Assembly: GCA_000708835.1 (NCBI GenBank)
Contig: DF237111.1
Location: 100,576 to 164,575 of the forward strand
DNA length: 64,000 nt
Direction of reading: 5' to 3'
Source of the DNA: Klebsormidium nitens
Taxonomy: Eukaryota > Streptophyta > Klebsormidiophyceae > Klebsormidiales > Klebsormidiaceae
How positions within the stretch are numbered: position 1 is the stretch's first letter; every line of letters starts with the position of its first letter. The notes below the pieces were generated by a model. That model worked only from the letters and a program-made list of their open reading frames with translations, was not told the origin of the DNA and did no database searches. Made by a program: the position numbers and the translations under genes. Shown here one piece after another: positions 1 through 11,800 of this stretch.

Positions 1-536
1 GAGTAGATGAGAAGCAGAGTAGATGAGAAGCAGACAAGCGACATCAGTCAGAGTGTGATAAGAGGACTGCTTTCTGGATGAAAGGTCGACTTTCAGAAAT
101 CTCTGGTTTTTTTGGCACAAGTTGCCTTTGCTAAACTACTAAACTGCCCGTTTGACTTTACTAGACTACGAAACTGCCCGTTTGAACTCTCACTTCGAAC
201 ATTGCTTTGTGTTGTCACAATCGCTTTTTCTGGTGCCCTCGTGGCAATGACGTGTCGTACAGGTCCTCAAGCCTTCTGCGACTGCAGTGGCCTCTCTATG
301 TTTTGCTTTGCTGCTGTCATTCTTTGACTTCTTTAAACAACTTTTGAAGTATAATCAATCAAGTTTTTTGAGACTCGCGACTGACGCTACTGCCCCTTGT
401 CCAAACACAGGAGATGCAGGAGTTGGTTGACTTTTGTGGCGAGCACAGTATCGCGTGCAAGATTGAGAAATTGAAATGGGGAAATACTCTTAAACCCAAA
501 TGTCACTGACGTCACTGCTCCTCTTTTTAAAAACAG
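1..536 (+). other. Intron (presumed) of the CAD-like gene with a duplicated exon start and short tandem repeats
   Basis: No complete gene is visible here. A 16-base unit is repeated at positions 4-35, and an approximately 31-base unit containing AAACTGCCCGTTTGA is repeated at about 136-196. The right end holds a second AG acceptor at 409-410 and a partial exon copy. I read the whole stretch as the intron before the last CAD-like exon. The rest of the gene is outside the window. Confidence 0.5.
411..480 (+). repeat. Partial duplicate of the CAD-like terminal exon with its own 3' splice site
   Basis: Starting after an AG at 409-410, the frame reads EMQELVDFCGEHSIACKIEK, close to the true exon start [20 protein letters not shown] at 537. 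Similarity stops after the KIEK codons, and the frame then runs through unrelated codons to a stop at 507-509. The pyrimidine-rich sequence before both acceptors is also similar, so the copied unit covers the intron end as well as the exon start. The offset between copies is 126 bases. The copy lacks the rest of the exon and cannot replace it. Confidence 0.85.
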
Positions 537-719
537 GAGACGCAGGAGATGCTCGACTTCTGCGGCGAGCACAACATCACGTGCAAAATCGAGAAGGTTC
601 CCATGGAGTATGTCAACACCGCCATGGACCGTCTCGTCAAGAATGACGTGAAGTACCGTTTCGTCCTCGACGTGGCTAAGACGCTGGGCAAGGCCGTGGA
701 GAGCAGCAAGGAGGAGTGA
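537..719 (+). CDS. Last exon of a cinnamyl alcohol dehydrogenase-like (zinc ADH) gene, partial
   Basis: This is a terminal exon of 60 codons plus TGA, entered through an AG acceptor at 535-536 and open in phase 0. The protein reads like the C-terminus of plant CAD / mannitol dehydrogenase enzymes of the medium-chain zinc ADH family: an [17 protein letters not shown] stretch, then [12 protein letters not shown], then [11 protein letters not shown]. In that family this tail is the last beta-alpha unit of the catalytic fold, and the enzymes reduce cinnamyl or other aldehydes with NADPH in the cytosol. The catalytic and NADP-binding parts lie left of the window, so substrate cannot be judged. The tail ends [10 protein letters not shown] damaged copy of the first third of this exon lies just upstream at 411-480. 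Family confidence is high; exact substrate is unknown. Confidence 0.8.
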   Translation, partial: ETQEMLDFCGEHNITCKIEKVPMEYVNTAMDRLVKNDVKYRFVLDVAKTLGKAVESSKEE

Positions 720-2969
720 ACGGTTTGAGAGTCTGACTGGTGATATGCTCGCGCAGAACAAATATTTTGGAAGGTTTTGAGGTGAAGTTGGTAGGTGGAA
801 TTCAATATTGGTGGGTTTGAAGAGGTCGAGATGTGAAGACGGACGGTGGACGTGAAAGGCGATCAGAGGAGATCAGAGGAGATTGTTCTGAGTCAAATTC
901 TGTATAGAAGCGCCGCAAAATATAATGGTTAGTCAGCAAGTAATGGCATGCATTGTTGTGGAGGAGGTTAGCTAGATAAATGACTTTCAAAAATGGACGG
1001 TAGAACGTTATGACCTGTCAAATTATGATTCCAAAGTTTGATTAGTATCTGGGATATTTGTCCGATGTAATCATGGAGAGCAGTAATCCACTTGTGCTCT
1101 CGATTTGAGTTTCATGCACTTATGTTCATGTATCTTTTCCGGCCCACCTCAAGCTAACTAGCATGAAACTTGATTGATTGTTTTGCGGACCTTGGCGTGC
1201 GGAAGGAGATTATCCTGAGACACAATTCCAAAGAGAAATGAACGTACATCTGGTGGAAACTGTAGGCAGCTAGCTTTTCTTGCGTAACAGACCGTAAATT
1301 CATCATGCTTTGTACGAGGGCATACATACTGCTTAATCCATATACGCTATATACTCGGTTAAGAAATTGATAACTTGATCATGTGTGGTTGCATGCCCTG
1401 GCACATGTGCATGCAGGGGCCGGCCATCCGCCAAACTTCAGAAAGTACAGTATGTACGCGCACGATGCGGCACCAATGTTCTGTACTAGCAGCAGAACCC
1501 TTCAATGATAGTTCATAGGTTAGTACCAATTGGAGTCGTTTCTGGCGACAGCTGAGAAGCATTTGGAATAATTTTCCTGACGTACATACATCAAATCATG
1601 CGGCATTACCATATGTCATGCATCGAATGTAATCTAAGGAGAACCGTCGCATCGATCAACAATGCCAAGTACATAGCTCGGCCAATAACAACGCCCGAGG
1701 ATCCACTAGCTATGTGTCCGCAGGAGCTTGGAAACGACACGCTGCCACGTCAATAATAGGCCGCCGAACACAGAGGGTGGTGCTGTAAACCGAGTTCGAC
1801 CAGCGCAAAATCCAAGATGCGCGCATGCAGAGAAAATAGTATCGTACCAGCAGCCAACTTCAAAATGCGACTGTTGTACCTGACCGAGTTGTCCGCCTTG
1901 GAGCTTTTCTTGAGAAATAACAGAACGGCAGAACCCTGCTCAGCCTGTCACGTCGGAGTAGTCACTTCGGCCGCTTTTCTTGAACCCGAAGTCCAGAAAT
2001 CAGAGGCGTCTCGCCCTCTGCATCGTCAACCATCAATTGTTCAGCTTCGATGATGAATTTCTGAACAGCATTTTCTAGAAGTGTTTTGCAGACGTATGGT
2101 TTTGGTGGGTGAGTATCACAGGTTGACGTACATCAAAGAGCAGTCTTCATCGACAACTGCACCACGAGTAGCACTCAGCAACTCCAAATCTCCCGCAAAA
2201 AGCACTCCGTTTATCCATACCCTACCGCAAATTGCACTCCGTACATCCAACTCGGAAAGAGTAGTAGGCACAAATCAGGCGCAGCGCTGGAGCCCGAGCT
2301 ATTTTGTCCGCGTGGCCCGCGTGGACGCAGGCGACGATGGGGACGCCTTTGAAGCTTGGCAGCTTTCACCAAAGGGGCAAAGCCAGATTACAGCAGCACA
2401 CACACCAGCAGACTCGCTCTCCTCAATGAATGAGTGTTGAACCGACGGAATATGAAATCCTGACTCGCTTCTCCCTCTTGGTACTTTTACCGCCTCCAAG
2501 TCTACTTTCAACAGACGAAACGAGAAGCGGCGTCGCAATCACAAGGCCGTCAATGAGCTGAACGTGCATCACCCGGCCAGAGATGACTGCACGGCTTCAA
2601 GGCCCGTCCAAGAAGACAGGAACTTCCACTTGAAGCCAATCTCAGATTACATCAAAATCCGACAAGACCGCGGCTTGGGCAAGTTCCCAACTCACCGGAC
2701 AGCAAAATGGCCACCGTCCAACCGACGGACCGTCCGATATCCGCCGAAGGGACCGATCGTCGGGTACCCTTCATCGCTGCACGTGCCAATCCCGGACACG
2801 TGTCCAGCCGCGAGCGTTCGGATGTCCGCCGCTCAGCAGCACTCCATCGTCCGATTCCGGCACCGCGATTACTGGGCATCAAAAACCTTGGCTAGGAAGG
2901 AGTCTCAGGTTTCGGAATAAACCCAAGTGATAGGACGACCGCCTATAAGACGCTTGACTCATTGACCCG
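720..2969. other. Intergenic, no supported gene
   Basis: This lies between the convergent 3' ends of the CAD-like gene and the PPR-SMR gene. Only short open frames without family resemblance or coherent splice sites occur. Direct repeats of GATCAGAGGA are present near 860-880. I see no RNA gene. Confidence 0.5.
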
Positions 2970-5900
2970 TCATTTCCTCTCGTCCCGCAACTCGATCGCC
3001 GGACACATTGTCAACCACTCCCGGACGCTCTCGCTAGAAGCGACCAGCAGCCCCTCGTTTGCCGGGCTCGTTTCGAACGGCGCACCCATTTTTTCCAACA
3101 CCCCCCCGACCGCCGCCTGCACGGCCGACACCCCCGCGGGGCGCCCCCCCACGAGCGAGTGCTTCCCCCACCCCGTGACAATCTCGACCACCGCAGGGGG
3201 ATCCCCCGCAGCCTCGTCGAAGTCAGCACCAAGTATTGCATCGCCTCTGACGTCAGCCTGACGCTCCCGCAGCCAGCTCAGCAGGAGCGCGCACGCGCCG
3301 CCCTCGGAGAGCCGGTGCAGGTCGAGCCGCCGGGATCGCGCCACGTGGACGGGATCCGACGGTCGGATGGGGCCCCCATGCGGCGCCCGGTTGAGCTCCA
3401 GGGTGAGGACGGTACGTACCAGGGTCGCGGCCCGGGCCCTTAGTCCTCGGAAGCACAGCGCGTCGGCGGTGCGCCCCAGGAGAACCAACAGGAGGCTTGA
3501 GTCGTCGGGCTCGACTGCTTGCACAAGCCGGACGAAGCGGTCGGTAGCCTGCACCGCCCACTCTTCGTCCGGGTCCAAGCTTCCCCTCACTATGTCATTT
3601 TTTGCCCGGTTGGCATCCTCAAGCACACGCCAGGGCGACCGCGGCTCCGCTGAGAGGAGTTCAGAGGCGGCTTGGAAGAGCTGGCCGTCGATGCGGCCGA
3701 GAAGTGAAACGAGCGGTTGGATTTGCTGCCACGTGTCGGCCTGGCTAATGAGGATGAGCAGGCTGACGAGCGCGGCAGTCGGGAGAGAGCCGGACGTCCG
3801 GTGCAGGTCTCGAAGAGTTTTGGACAGGCTCTCAAGATCCGGATCCTGCAAGAATAGAAGTGCTGTCTGAGGAGTGCGAATACGAACTTCGGCTAGTCCT
3901 TTGGTCGCGCTTAGAAGTGGCACGAAAGAGATGTCAGAATGGACGTTTGGAGGAAGATAACGAGAACGAGCGAAACGGATACGGCAGAGGCACACATGGT
4001 AATGGCCCCCGGTACTTCGGACAGATGCTCGGCACTCCAGCATCTGCGGATCGAAACGGACTGTAACTCAGAGACGAGATCGAAAGACCGGGTCTGATGT
4101 CCGGCATGCCGATGTCAGCATCGTAATGACTCTCAGTATAAACAACCAGGAAGCCTCGAGCTGCTTTACATCGTGGCCAGCGGATCGAAGAGGGCAATTA
4201 AGATCAGCAAGCGAAGGTGGACTGACTCTCCCAGTGAATACAGGACATCCAGAAGCGTTTAGCAAAGCAGAAAGTGGAATGCACTCGCTCGAAGGGTCAG
4301 CCGACGGAGCGAGGATTGGACTTTTGTCACAGTCACACTCGGCCCGATGCTAAATTCACGCTCCGGGGTTGGCTTACACCGAACGAGACTTCCGTACCTC
4401 GAGCTGCTTACCTGATCCGGAACGTTCACGTGCGCCCTGATGACGTGATGCCACATCCGGCCCGGCACTTCTCCGCCCCCTTCCCGAATCGTCTTCAGAA
4501 GCACCAGAAGTTCTCCCACGCGCCCCCCCCTGGCGAGCGCCCGTGCCACGTGGTCGTTTGCCGCGACACCAGGTGTCAGCCCCTCGTTCAGCATCGCCGC
4601 GAGGGCGTCCGCCATTTTGCCGTAGTCGAGCTCGGCGGCATATGCCGCGATCAGGAGCTGGTGCATCCGTCGCGTCAGCACCAACCCCTCGTTACGCATT
4701 TGGGCGATAACGGTCTCGCAAGCTTCAACCATTGCCGCCGGTGCAAAGTTCTCGAGCGCCTCCCGGTGGACCAAAATGCGTTCCCCGGGGACCGAACGCG
4801 CCTCGAGGAAAGCGGCGTAGATTCTCTGGGCAGTGTTGGCACGCCCCTCCTGCTTGCAGACCTGCAGCAAAACGCTGTACGTCGTGCAGTCTGACTCGGC
4901 CCCCGCGGCCCGCATCTTCTTCACAACGGGTTTCATTTGGGCGAAGGTTCCCTCCCCCTTCCGTAACCCGCTCAGGAGGGCGTTCCAGGTTATTGTCGTT
5001 CTCTCTAACCCCTGGGTTAGCATCTCGGTTAGGGTGGCCTCCGCCCGGGGAATGTCTCTGACCACTCCGCAAGCAAACACGAGGCTCGTGTAGTGCTTCG
5101 CATCAGGCATAATCCCAAACGCCCGCATCTCGTCAAATAGCTTATGGGCCACGGCCAGGTTCTTCTCTTGCGCGCACGCCCGCAGAAGGGGGTGATAGAC
5201 CGTTTTGGGGGGGCGGATCCGGGCCTCAGCAAACCCCCAATAAACCTCCAAAAGCTGCCCGAGCGACGCTCCCCCTCGGACGCACGCCTGAAACAGGGTT
5301 AAATAACTGCCGCCGTCCGGTTTCACCCCGTGGTCCGGAAATCGTCCGAACAGCTCCAGGGCCCTTGCCACGTGTTCCCCCCCAGCGTAGACTTCGACGA
5401 GAGCGGTTAGTGTAACCAGGTTGTGCCGGACCCTGGACGCGAGCATGCTTTGGACTAAACCGTCCGCAATCTCGATCGCCGTTCTGGTTCCGCCTTCCCC
5501 GCTTCGAAATGGCGCCCCATCTCTTCCATCTGAACGGTCGGCTGCATGCTTCGGAATCCGGCCGCCCTGCCCGCGTGCCAACTTCAAATCCGCTTCCTTC
5601 GTTGGACCCGACTCTGTTTGAAAGTCAGGAAGACCCACAAACGGATCGAACCCCGGGTTACCACCTTCATCAGGGCCTAAAGTTTCTTCCACGTCGAAAC
5701 CGAGGTTTTTCTTTAACGCCAACCCGCTTTCAAACTCCGGGTCAGCAACCAGGTTCGGATTCAAACCTGGGTCAGAATCTAGGTTAGCTCCAGGGTCAGA
5801 CGCCAAACCCGGGTCCCAGCGGGCGCACCCCTGGAGCAGGTACGTGTACGTCCATTGCCCCGGTTTGCACCCAGATGACGTCATCTGGGCGAAGACCTCC

Positions 5901-8043
5901 AGAGCGGTTGGAAGATCTCCTTGCTGACAGTGCGCGGAAATGACGCCATTGAAGAGTTGCTCCGGGGGGGTGATGCCGTGCCGAAGTGCTTGGTCGTAGA
6001 GGGCGATCAGAGGGGCTGCTTGGCCTGCGGCTTGAAGCGTCATTGCCTAGGGGGGAGAAAGCTGGGAAATCGTTAGGTTAGGAATTTAAGAGCATATGCC
6101 AAGGCAGGCCGGATTTCTTGAGGAGTCACCTTCACAGTTGGATGCTTGAAGGCTGTCACCATCGGAATTCGAAAAGTCAGGAAAGTGTCAACCACGTAGC
6201 TAGATCTTGTACCTAACAATCAAAGAGAACTTATTGAAAGTTTGTGAAGTCAGGGGCTTCAGGTAACTGCAACCTGCAGATACAGCATGGGCTTGAAAGC
6301 TTTGAACAAAAGGACTGGACCAGCGCAATCCGGAAAGACAGCACTTGCATGGACTCGAAATGAGAAGTCGGAGTGAACTTGCATCCGATCTGACTCTCGG
6401 AATTGTGTCTCTTGGAGTATAGATTAAAGAGGAAGTTGGGCGTACTTCGTTCTCCTGCTGTCCGGAAATTGACGTTCATTCGAATCGAGAAAATGGAAGA
6501 TCGAGAAGAATCATAGGTGCTCGGCAGCGAAATCGAACCGAGCCGAGCCAGATCAATCAGCTCCGATCCCTTGACTACTCTTGCACTGGACTAAGAAACA
6601 GCGTTCCTAAGCTTCATCATAATGAGCAGAGCTGATCACCATCAACCAGAGCAGAATCCCAGTCGATCACACAAGGTAATAACTCCATTGACAGAAACCG
6701 ATCAAGCGCATCGATGGCCAGATTTTGAAGCTTTCCAAGAATGATGAATCAAAACATAAGCACACCATAAACATCCGAAGAAAGTCGATGCCAATAAATG
6801 GGAAACGTCTCCAACTATCCAAGACCACATGCCCAACCAGCCATATGATAAAAAGCCATGGTATTCCGCTGCAAATCATGTAGGAGCGAAATTGTTTAGA
6901 GTGCGGTTCACACAGCAGACCACTGACCATCTGAGCGTAAGTGAAGGCGTTGGGCTTGATTCTCAGGTTCTCCTGCGCCCAGTAAAAGACGTTCAGCGCA
7001 ACCGCCCAGTGGCCGCGCTCCCCAAGATCCTTTAGGACGTCCTGCCACCTGTAAAGGCTGAGCGAGCCCCCTAGAGCTTCTAGCGTCCGTGCCAGGGCGG
7101 CTTTCTTCTCCTCACCCGCTGTCTCGAAACCTGCCCCACTTTCCGAAGATGCGCTGTTCTCGTCTGCCGTTGGAACTGGACCCTTTCCTGACTCCACCTC
7201 TTGCAAGTGAAGCCCAGGTGATAACCCCCAACAAGAAAGAAGCCCACTTTCTGGAGCCCCGTTCACACCCATCTGCCCGCCTGCAGTTCTCCCCTCCTCC
7301 CCACCACAGGCCGTTGAATCCAACCCTTCTTCCGGTGCATCCGTCTCGACAGCTGTCAGCACGCTGGCTTGTTTATCCAACCCTTGTGACGCCAGAATAG
7401 CTTCTACAGCCCTCCTTGCCAGGCGAGCATCGTCTCTCCATTCCTTCTGATTGTCACCGCCCCCTCCCCTCTGAAACTGCCGCTTGTCAGGACGGCGCCC
7501 ACGTTCTGAGTGGGGGGCCACGCAGGCTGGAATTTCTTCCCCCCTCTCGCGGTCAAGTTCAAGGAGCTGCTGCCTTGCACTCACTCTCCTGGCGAGGCGG
7601 ACTTTCGCTTCCCCTCCGTGCATTCCTGACAGCTCTAGTGCAAGTCTCTGCTGTGTCGTGTAATTGGAAGAACTGGCCTTCCCATCTTTCGAAACGGCTC
7701 GTCTCTTCTGCGCGGTGGCGGGTCTACTTTTGGACCCAGAATCCATAGCCCAGGGAAGGGCAGAGTCACCGTTCATCGATTGTTTTTGCGCTCCATTCAG
7801 AGCCTCCTCTTCTGACCTTGATTCTGGACCAGAAGTCTTCAGGGCGACTGCTGCTTGCACCTCTCTAACTCCACTTCTGCCAACCTTAGTGGCAGCTTGC
7901 TCATAAGCCCGAGCACCAGAAAGCGTCATTGGGTTCGGAACTGCCACCGATGCTGGGGGTGGTTGAGGCGCGCGACACATGCCAAGTGCCATTCCTTCCG
8001 CCCTGCTGGCCGCAATGGCACGATTTCTTGCGAGCGCCTTCAT
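2970..8043 (-). CDS. PPR-SMR protein, probably organellar, three exons, about 1208 aa
   Basis: The model is complement(join(2970..3845, 4412..6046, 6928..8043)); all junctions are GT-AG and phase 0. Exon 1 (372 codons) is a long, low-complexity, basic and serine-rich leader ending in the first PPR helix. Exon 2 (545 codons) carries a run of 35-residue PPR motifs, for example TYTYLLQGCAR, YLTLFQACVRGGA, YHPLLRACAQEKNL and HYTSLVFACGVV. Exon 3 ends in an SMR domain at roughly residues 1090-1200: LDLHRLSEGGACALLL, then VVEIVTGWGKHSLV, then EKMGAPFETSPANEGLL. P-class PPR proteins bind organellar RNA, and PPR-SMR members (GUN1, pTAC2, SVR7 types) act in chloroplast gene expression. Plastid location is inferred. 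Oddity: an acidic DPG/NPG-repeat insertion splits the PPR array (5600-5815). The ATG at 8043 is the first in frame of a continuous ORF. Confidence 0.85.
5600..5815 (-). repeat. Degenerate DPG/NPG-repeat insertion inside the PPR array
   Basis: Within exon 2 of the PPR-SMR gene the frame leaves the PPR pattern after LLQGCARWDPG. It runs through imperfect copies of a short unit (LASDPGANLDSDPGLNPN, then VADPEFESG, then further GGNPGFDP) before PPR helices resume. The DNA shows matching imperfect direct repeats built around CAAACCTGGGTCAGAATC. The insertion stays in frame and has no stop. It is acidic and proline/glycine-rich, so probably a disordered loop. Confidence 0.7.
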
Positions 8044-8897
8044 TGTCTACCCCAACGATCATCGGTGTTTCTAGGCTTTGATGAGCACATGAGGTCTTAA
8101 CAAGAGCTACCGCCAGCTCTTCTGGGTCTGAAATGCAAAATTCTTTCAAAAGCAAAGGTGGCGATCCAGTAGCGCGAAACAACTACTATTTTGGTCAGTG
8201 CCCCGAACAGCTGTCAGGGCGTTGCATATGCAGTCCGAGGCGAAACAGGGATCTCAAGACTTTCTCCAGAGCTATATCGCAGCATCACTACCACCAGTTG
8301 GCTATCAAGGTGTAAAGCGGCGCCACAATTTGCCACCATCCGGAAATGAAGTGACGCCCCCTGATCCCCCCACAAGCAAAAGGACGCTTTGTAACTAGGC
8401 TGGCATGAAAGCTGGCAAGAAGGGCCGGCGGAAGTGAAATGTGATTCTTATGACAGCGTTACCGAACGGTAACGGAGCAGTTTCCTTGCTCGCAAGGGGT
8501 CTCCAGCTTCGAATGCAAGTTCAACTTCGTGGATGACCAGAAATTTGGACCGACTCAAAATTGTCTGGCAGGCTCGCCTTGGTGTTCATTTCTCAAGCGC
8601 TCTGCCATTGTGGTGGTACGGTGTTGTACACAAGGATACTAGAAATCTGTAACTGATTGGGTTTGCCATTGAGTGAGTCCAGAGGAGCAAGTCAGAGCAT
8701 CTTCTTGTGTCCACCTGCCCGCATCCTTTGTCAACAGCATTGATTGCCTCTTAATCAATAAAGTTTTCATCGAGCTCTGCGAAAGAAACCCTGCCATACT
8801 TGGTCAGGAGTCTTTTTTTCACTGTTGCACGAGGGACCCGCTCACCGTTAGATCCGCATAAGCCATTGTCCCGGTTATTAAAGGCACCCTCGTAGCA
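8044..8897. other. Shared 5' region of the divergent PPR-SMR and RPAC1 genes
   Basis: The 854 bases separate two start codons on opposite strands, so this stretch must hold both promoters and 5' leaders. I see no clear TATA box at a sensible distance for either gene and no conserved upstream ORF. Confidence 0.6.
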
Positions 8898-11800
8898 ATG
8901 GACACAGAAAAGAAAAAGAAAAAGAAGGCGGCGGCCGCGGCGCAGGAGGCCGCCGGCGCATCGACCAAGCTGCCACAGCATTTGCAGGACCAGAAGACGA
9001 GGGTCTTCTGCGCAAGCGATGCGCCAACTTATGTGAGTTAGTCGATATTATATCGTTCGGTTCAATGTTGGGGAAATCGCTGGATTTATTGAACATTATC
9101 AGGCCAATTGTAGCCAGAAGTATCTAAAAAGAGATGCTCGATCAGTTGAGCTTGGTGGTTGTAGCAGTGGTTACATACCACTCATTCATCGCAGGACATA
9201 ACATTGAACGTTTCCTTTTCCGAGAGAGTGGGCGAGTGGGCCGCTTTGAAGTGCTGGGTGGATGATCCTGTGGCCCATTAATCAAGTCCTAAGCGCCGAA
9301 AGCATTGGTGCATTCTTATCGGGTTAACCGTTAAGAATAGCCCATTTCGTGGGCAATCAGAAGAATGTGAAGGTGTTGAATACGTAAGCGTCACTGTGCC
9401 CCTGTTGTTGGCACTCTTCTGACTGCCAGAAAGTTCCACCTTTTTTTTTTTTCGGAGATGACGCATTCTATGGGGAGGTGGCGCCGCTGATTCATTTATG
9501 CACAATTTTTTTGAAGAGAGCTCTTTGGAAGGTATTGTTTGTAGTGGCCAACTCATGTGATGTATTGTGAGTTCCTCATATTTGCAGAGATGCAATGCTG
9601 TCATCTATCTTTGTCTACTTCAAAAGCAAAGCTTTCTGTTTCAAGCATCTGTGTCTGCCCTTACTACAGAGAGATTACTTGCGTTCCAAGCGCCTGCTCC
9701 TGGACTGTTCTGTTTGCTTGTCTGTCGTCTGTCCACAGAGATCCTCTTCTTCAATCTCTCTGCCTGCTTTCCACCAGATGGGTTCTAAGAGTTCCATCCA
9801 TAGCAACCCAGCAACCGAGTTTTCAACGACTGTTTAGGACCGAGGGGAGATGTTCCATTTTACATCAGTCGGATGCACAAATCCGCTTGCTGAAAACGAT
9901 TGTTGGCCTCACGGCCTGCAGGGATTCTTGGTCTGACATTCTTTGGAAGAAGAGAACTGTGTCATGCTGAATCTCTCTCGGATCATCTGACAGTGGTTGA
10001 ATCGTACTAGAGATTTGGCCAACGATATCTCTAACAGTCCCTGATCATTCCACTGCTCTTGTGCAGCAAAATGTGTCGTACTCTGGGGCGTACATGGCCT
10101 CGCGCATCGACGACAGTCTGAACATGGCGGACTTTGTGAAGAACTTGAAAGTGGAGATCAAGAGCCTGACGGAGGAGGAAATGGTCTTTGATATTATTGG
10201 CATCGACCCTGCGATCGCAAACGCATTCCGGCGGATTCTTATCGCCGAGGTAAGGCTGGTTTTTGTACTTGGTTAGCGGTGACTTAGCGGGTTAACGGGT
10301 GCAAAGGGGTTTTTGCTTATGCAACTTGGAAAGCAACAAAAACGTTACTTACAAAAAGAGGCAGAGATCTGGAGGGAGTTCATTGGCTTTGTGCAATAAA
10401 CTGTCATGTGGGAGAAGGCTTTGATTCCAGGAATCCATGTTGGTCGATTGCTGCGTTTGATGGGGGACTGCAGATTTGACGGAATACCAAAGCCGGCGCA
10501 GGAGACATGTGTCCTTTCAAATTCCACATAGCAGAGACTTTCCTTGTTCCATCAATGACTGTGGAAGAACCGTCCGCTCGAAATCGTTTGAACCACCTAT
10601 CATTCATCGAGTCAGCTGGCAGAGCCCTTCAATTATTTCGCTTTGTTCGCTTGTCAGTCTCGTATCCCTCCGTTTCGCTGCGATGAAACGTTGGTCGCGA
10701 GGATTTGACGCAGGCTTGATCCTGACGTCTTTCGATCCTGGCAGGTGCCGATGGTGGCGATTGAGAAGGTGTTTGAGTGGATCCGTCGACTGTCTTATGA
10801 TTGGTAGAAATCAGAAATCAACTCGATCCCCCTACCTCGCACTGCTTCAACACTGGTAACAAGCCCTTGACCGAGGTCTAGACATTGACATCGTTCACGC
10901 TCGCAGGTGCCGATTATGGCGATTGAGATGGTGTTTTGTTGTCTTACTCATCGCAGATACTGATGCTTGGAGATATCAAGCCTTGGATGATCTGATTTTC
11001 AGGGACGGTCGATTACGTTCGAGCATCTACCAACTCGACCCCGTGCTCCGCACTGGTCAAGATCGGGTTACGAGCGCTTGACCAAGGCATAACCATCCAC
11101 GTTTTAGGCACGCACAGGAGCTGACGGTAGCGGTTGAGGACTTCTTCGGTGGATCAGTATCCTCTTGTTTTCTGTATAAAAAATTTCGAACGGATTCGAA
11201 CCTCCACCTCTGCAGTAGCACAGCTGGTCAAGACTGGTTACGACAACCTGTCTGATGCTTCACCATTGACGAGGTCGTCTCCGCAGTTCCCGACGATGGC
11301 GATCGAGAAGGCGTTCGAGGGGGTTGCTTATCCCAACCTCCGATTGGTCGCGATTGCTTTTCTTCGGAGTCCCACCAAGTCAAAAAAGTGCTGGTTCTAA
11401 AACTCTTTATGAGCGCTTGACCCACGCCTAACCACCGTCATCATTCATCCCCGCAGGTGCCGACGATGGCGATTGAGAAGGTGTTCGTAGTGGACAACAC
11501 GAGCGTGGTCCAGGACGAAGTGCTCGCGCACCGGCTCGGCCTCGTGCCGCTTAAAGTCGACCCCCGCAACTTCGAGTACCGCACAGGTGGGCGCGAGGAG
11601 TTTAATTGTGGTGACGTTCTCAAAACTGTTTATTGCGTTGACGTTTTCACGGTGACGTTTTTGTGGTGACGTATCCAAGATCTGTGGTTGTGGTGACGTT
11701 CTCAAGATTCCTTATTGTGGGTGGTTCTCAAGATCCGTTACTGGGGTGTCGAGTCTAAGTAATCAGTGAAGTGCTTAGTGTTTTCCGCTAGGGCGACCTG

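Noticed and set aside
11190-11250. GGTTCGAATCC box-B-like motif on the minus strand in RPAC1 intron 2
   Set aside because: No matching D arm, anticodon arm or acceptor stem can be folded around it. It sits in the tandem repeat and other copies lack it.
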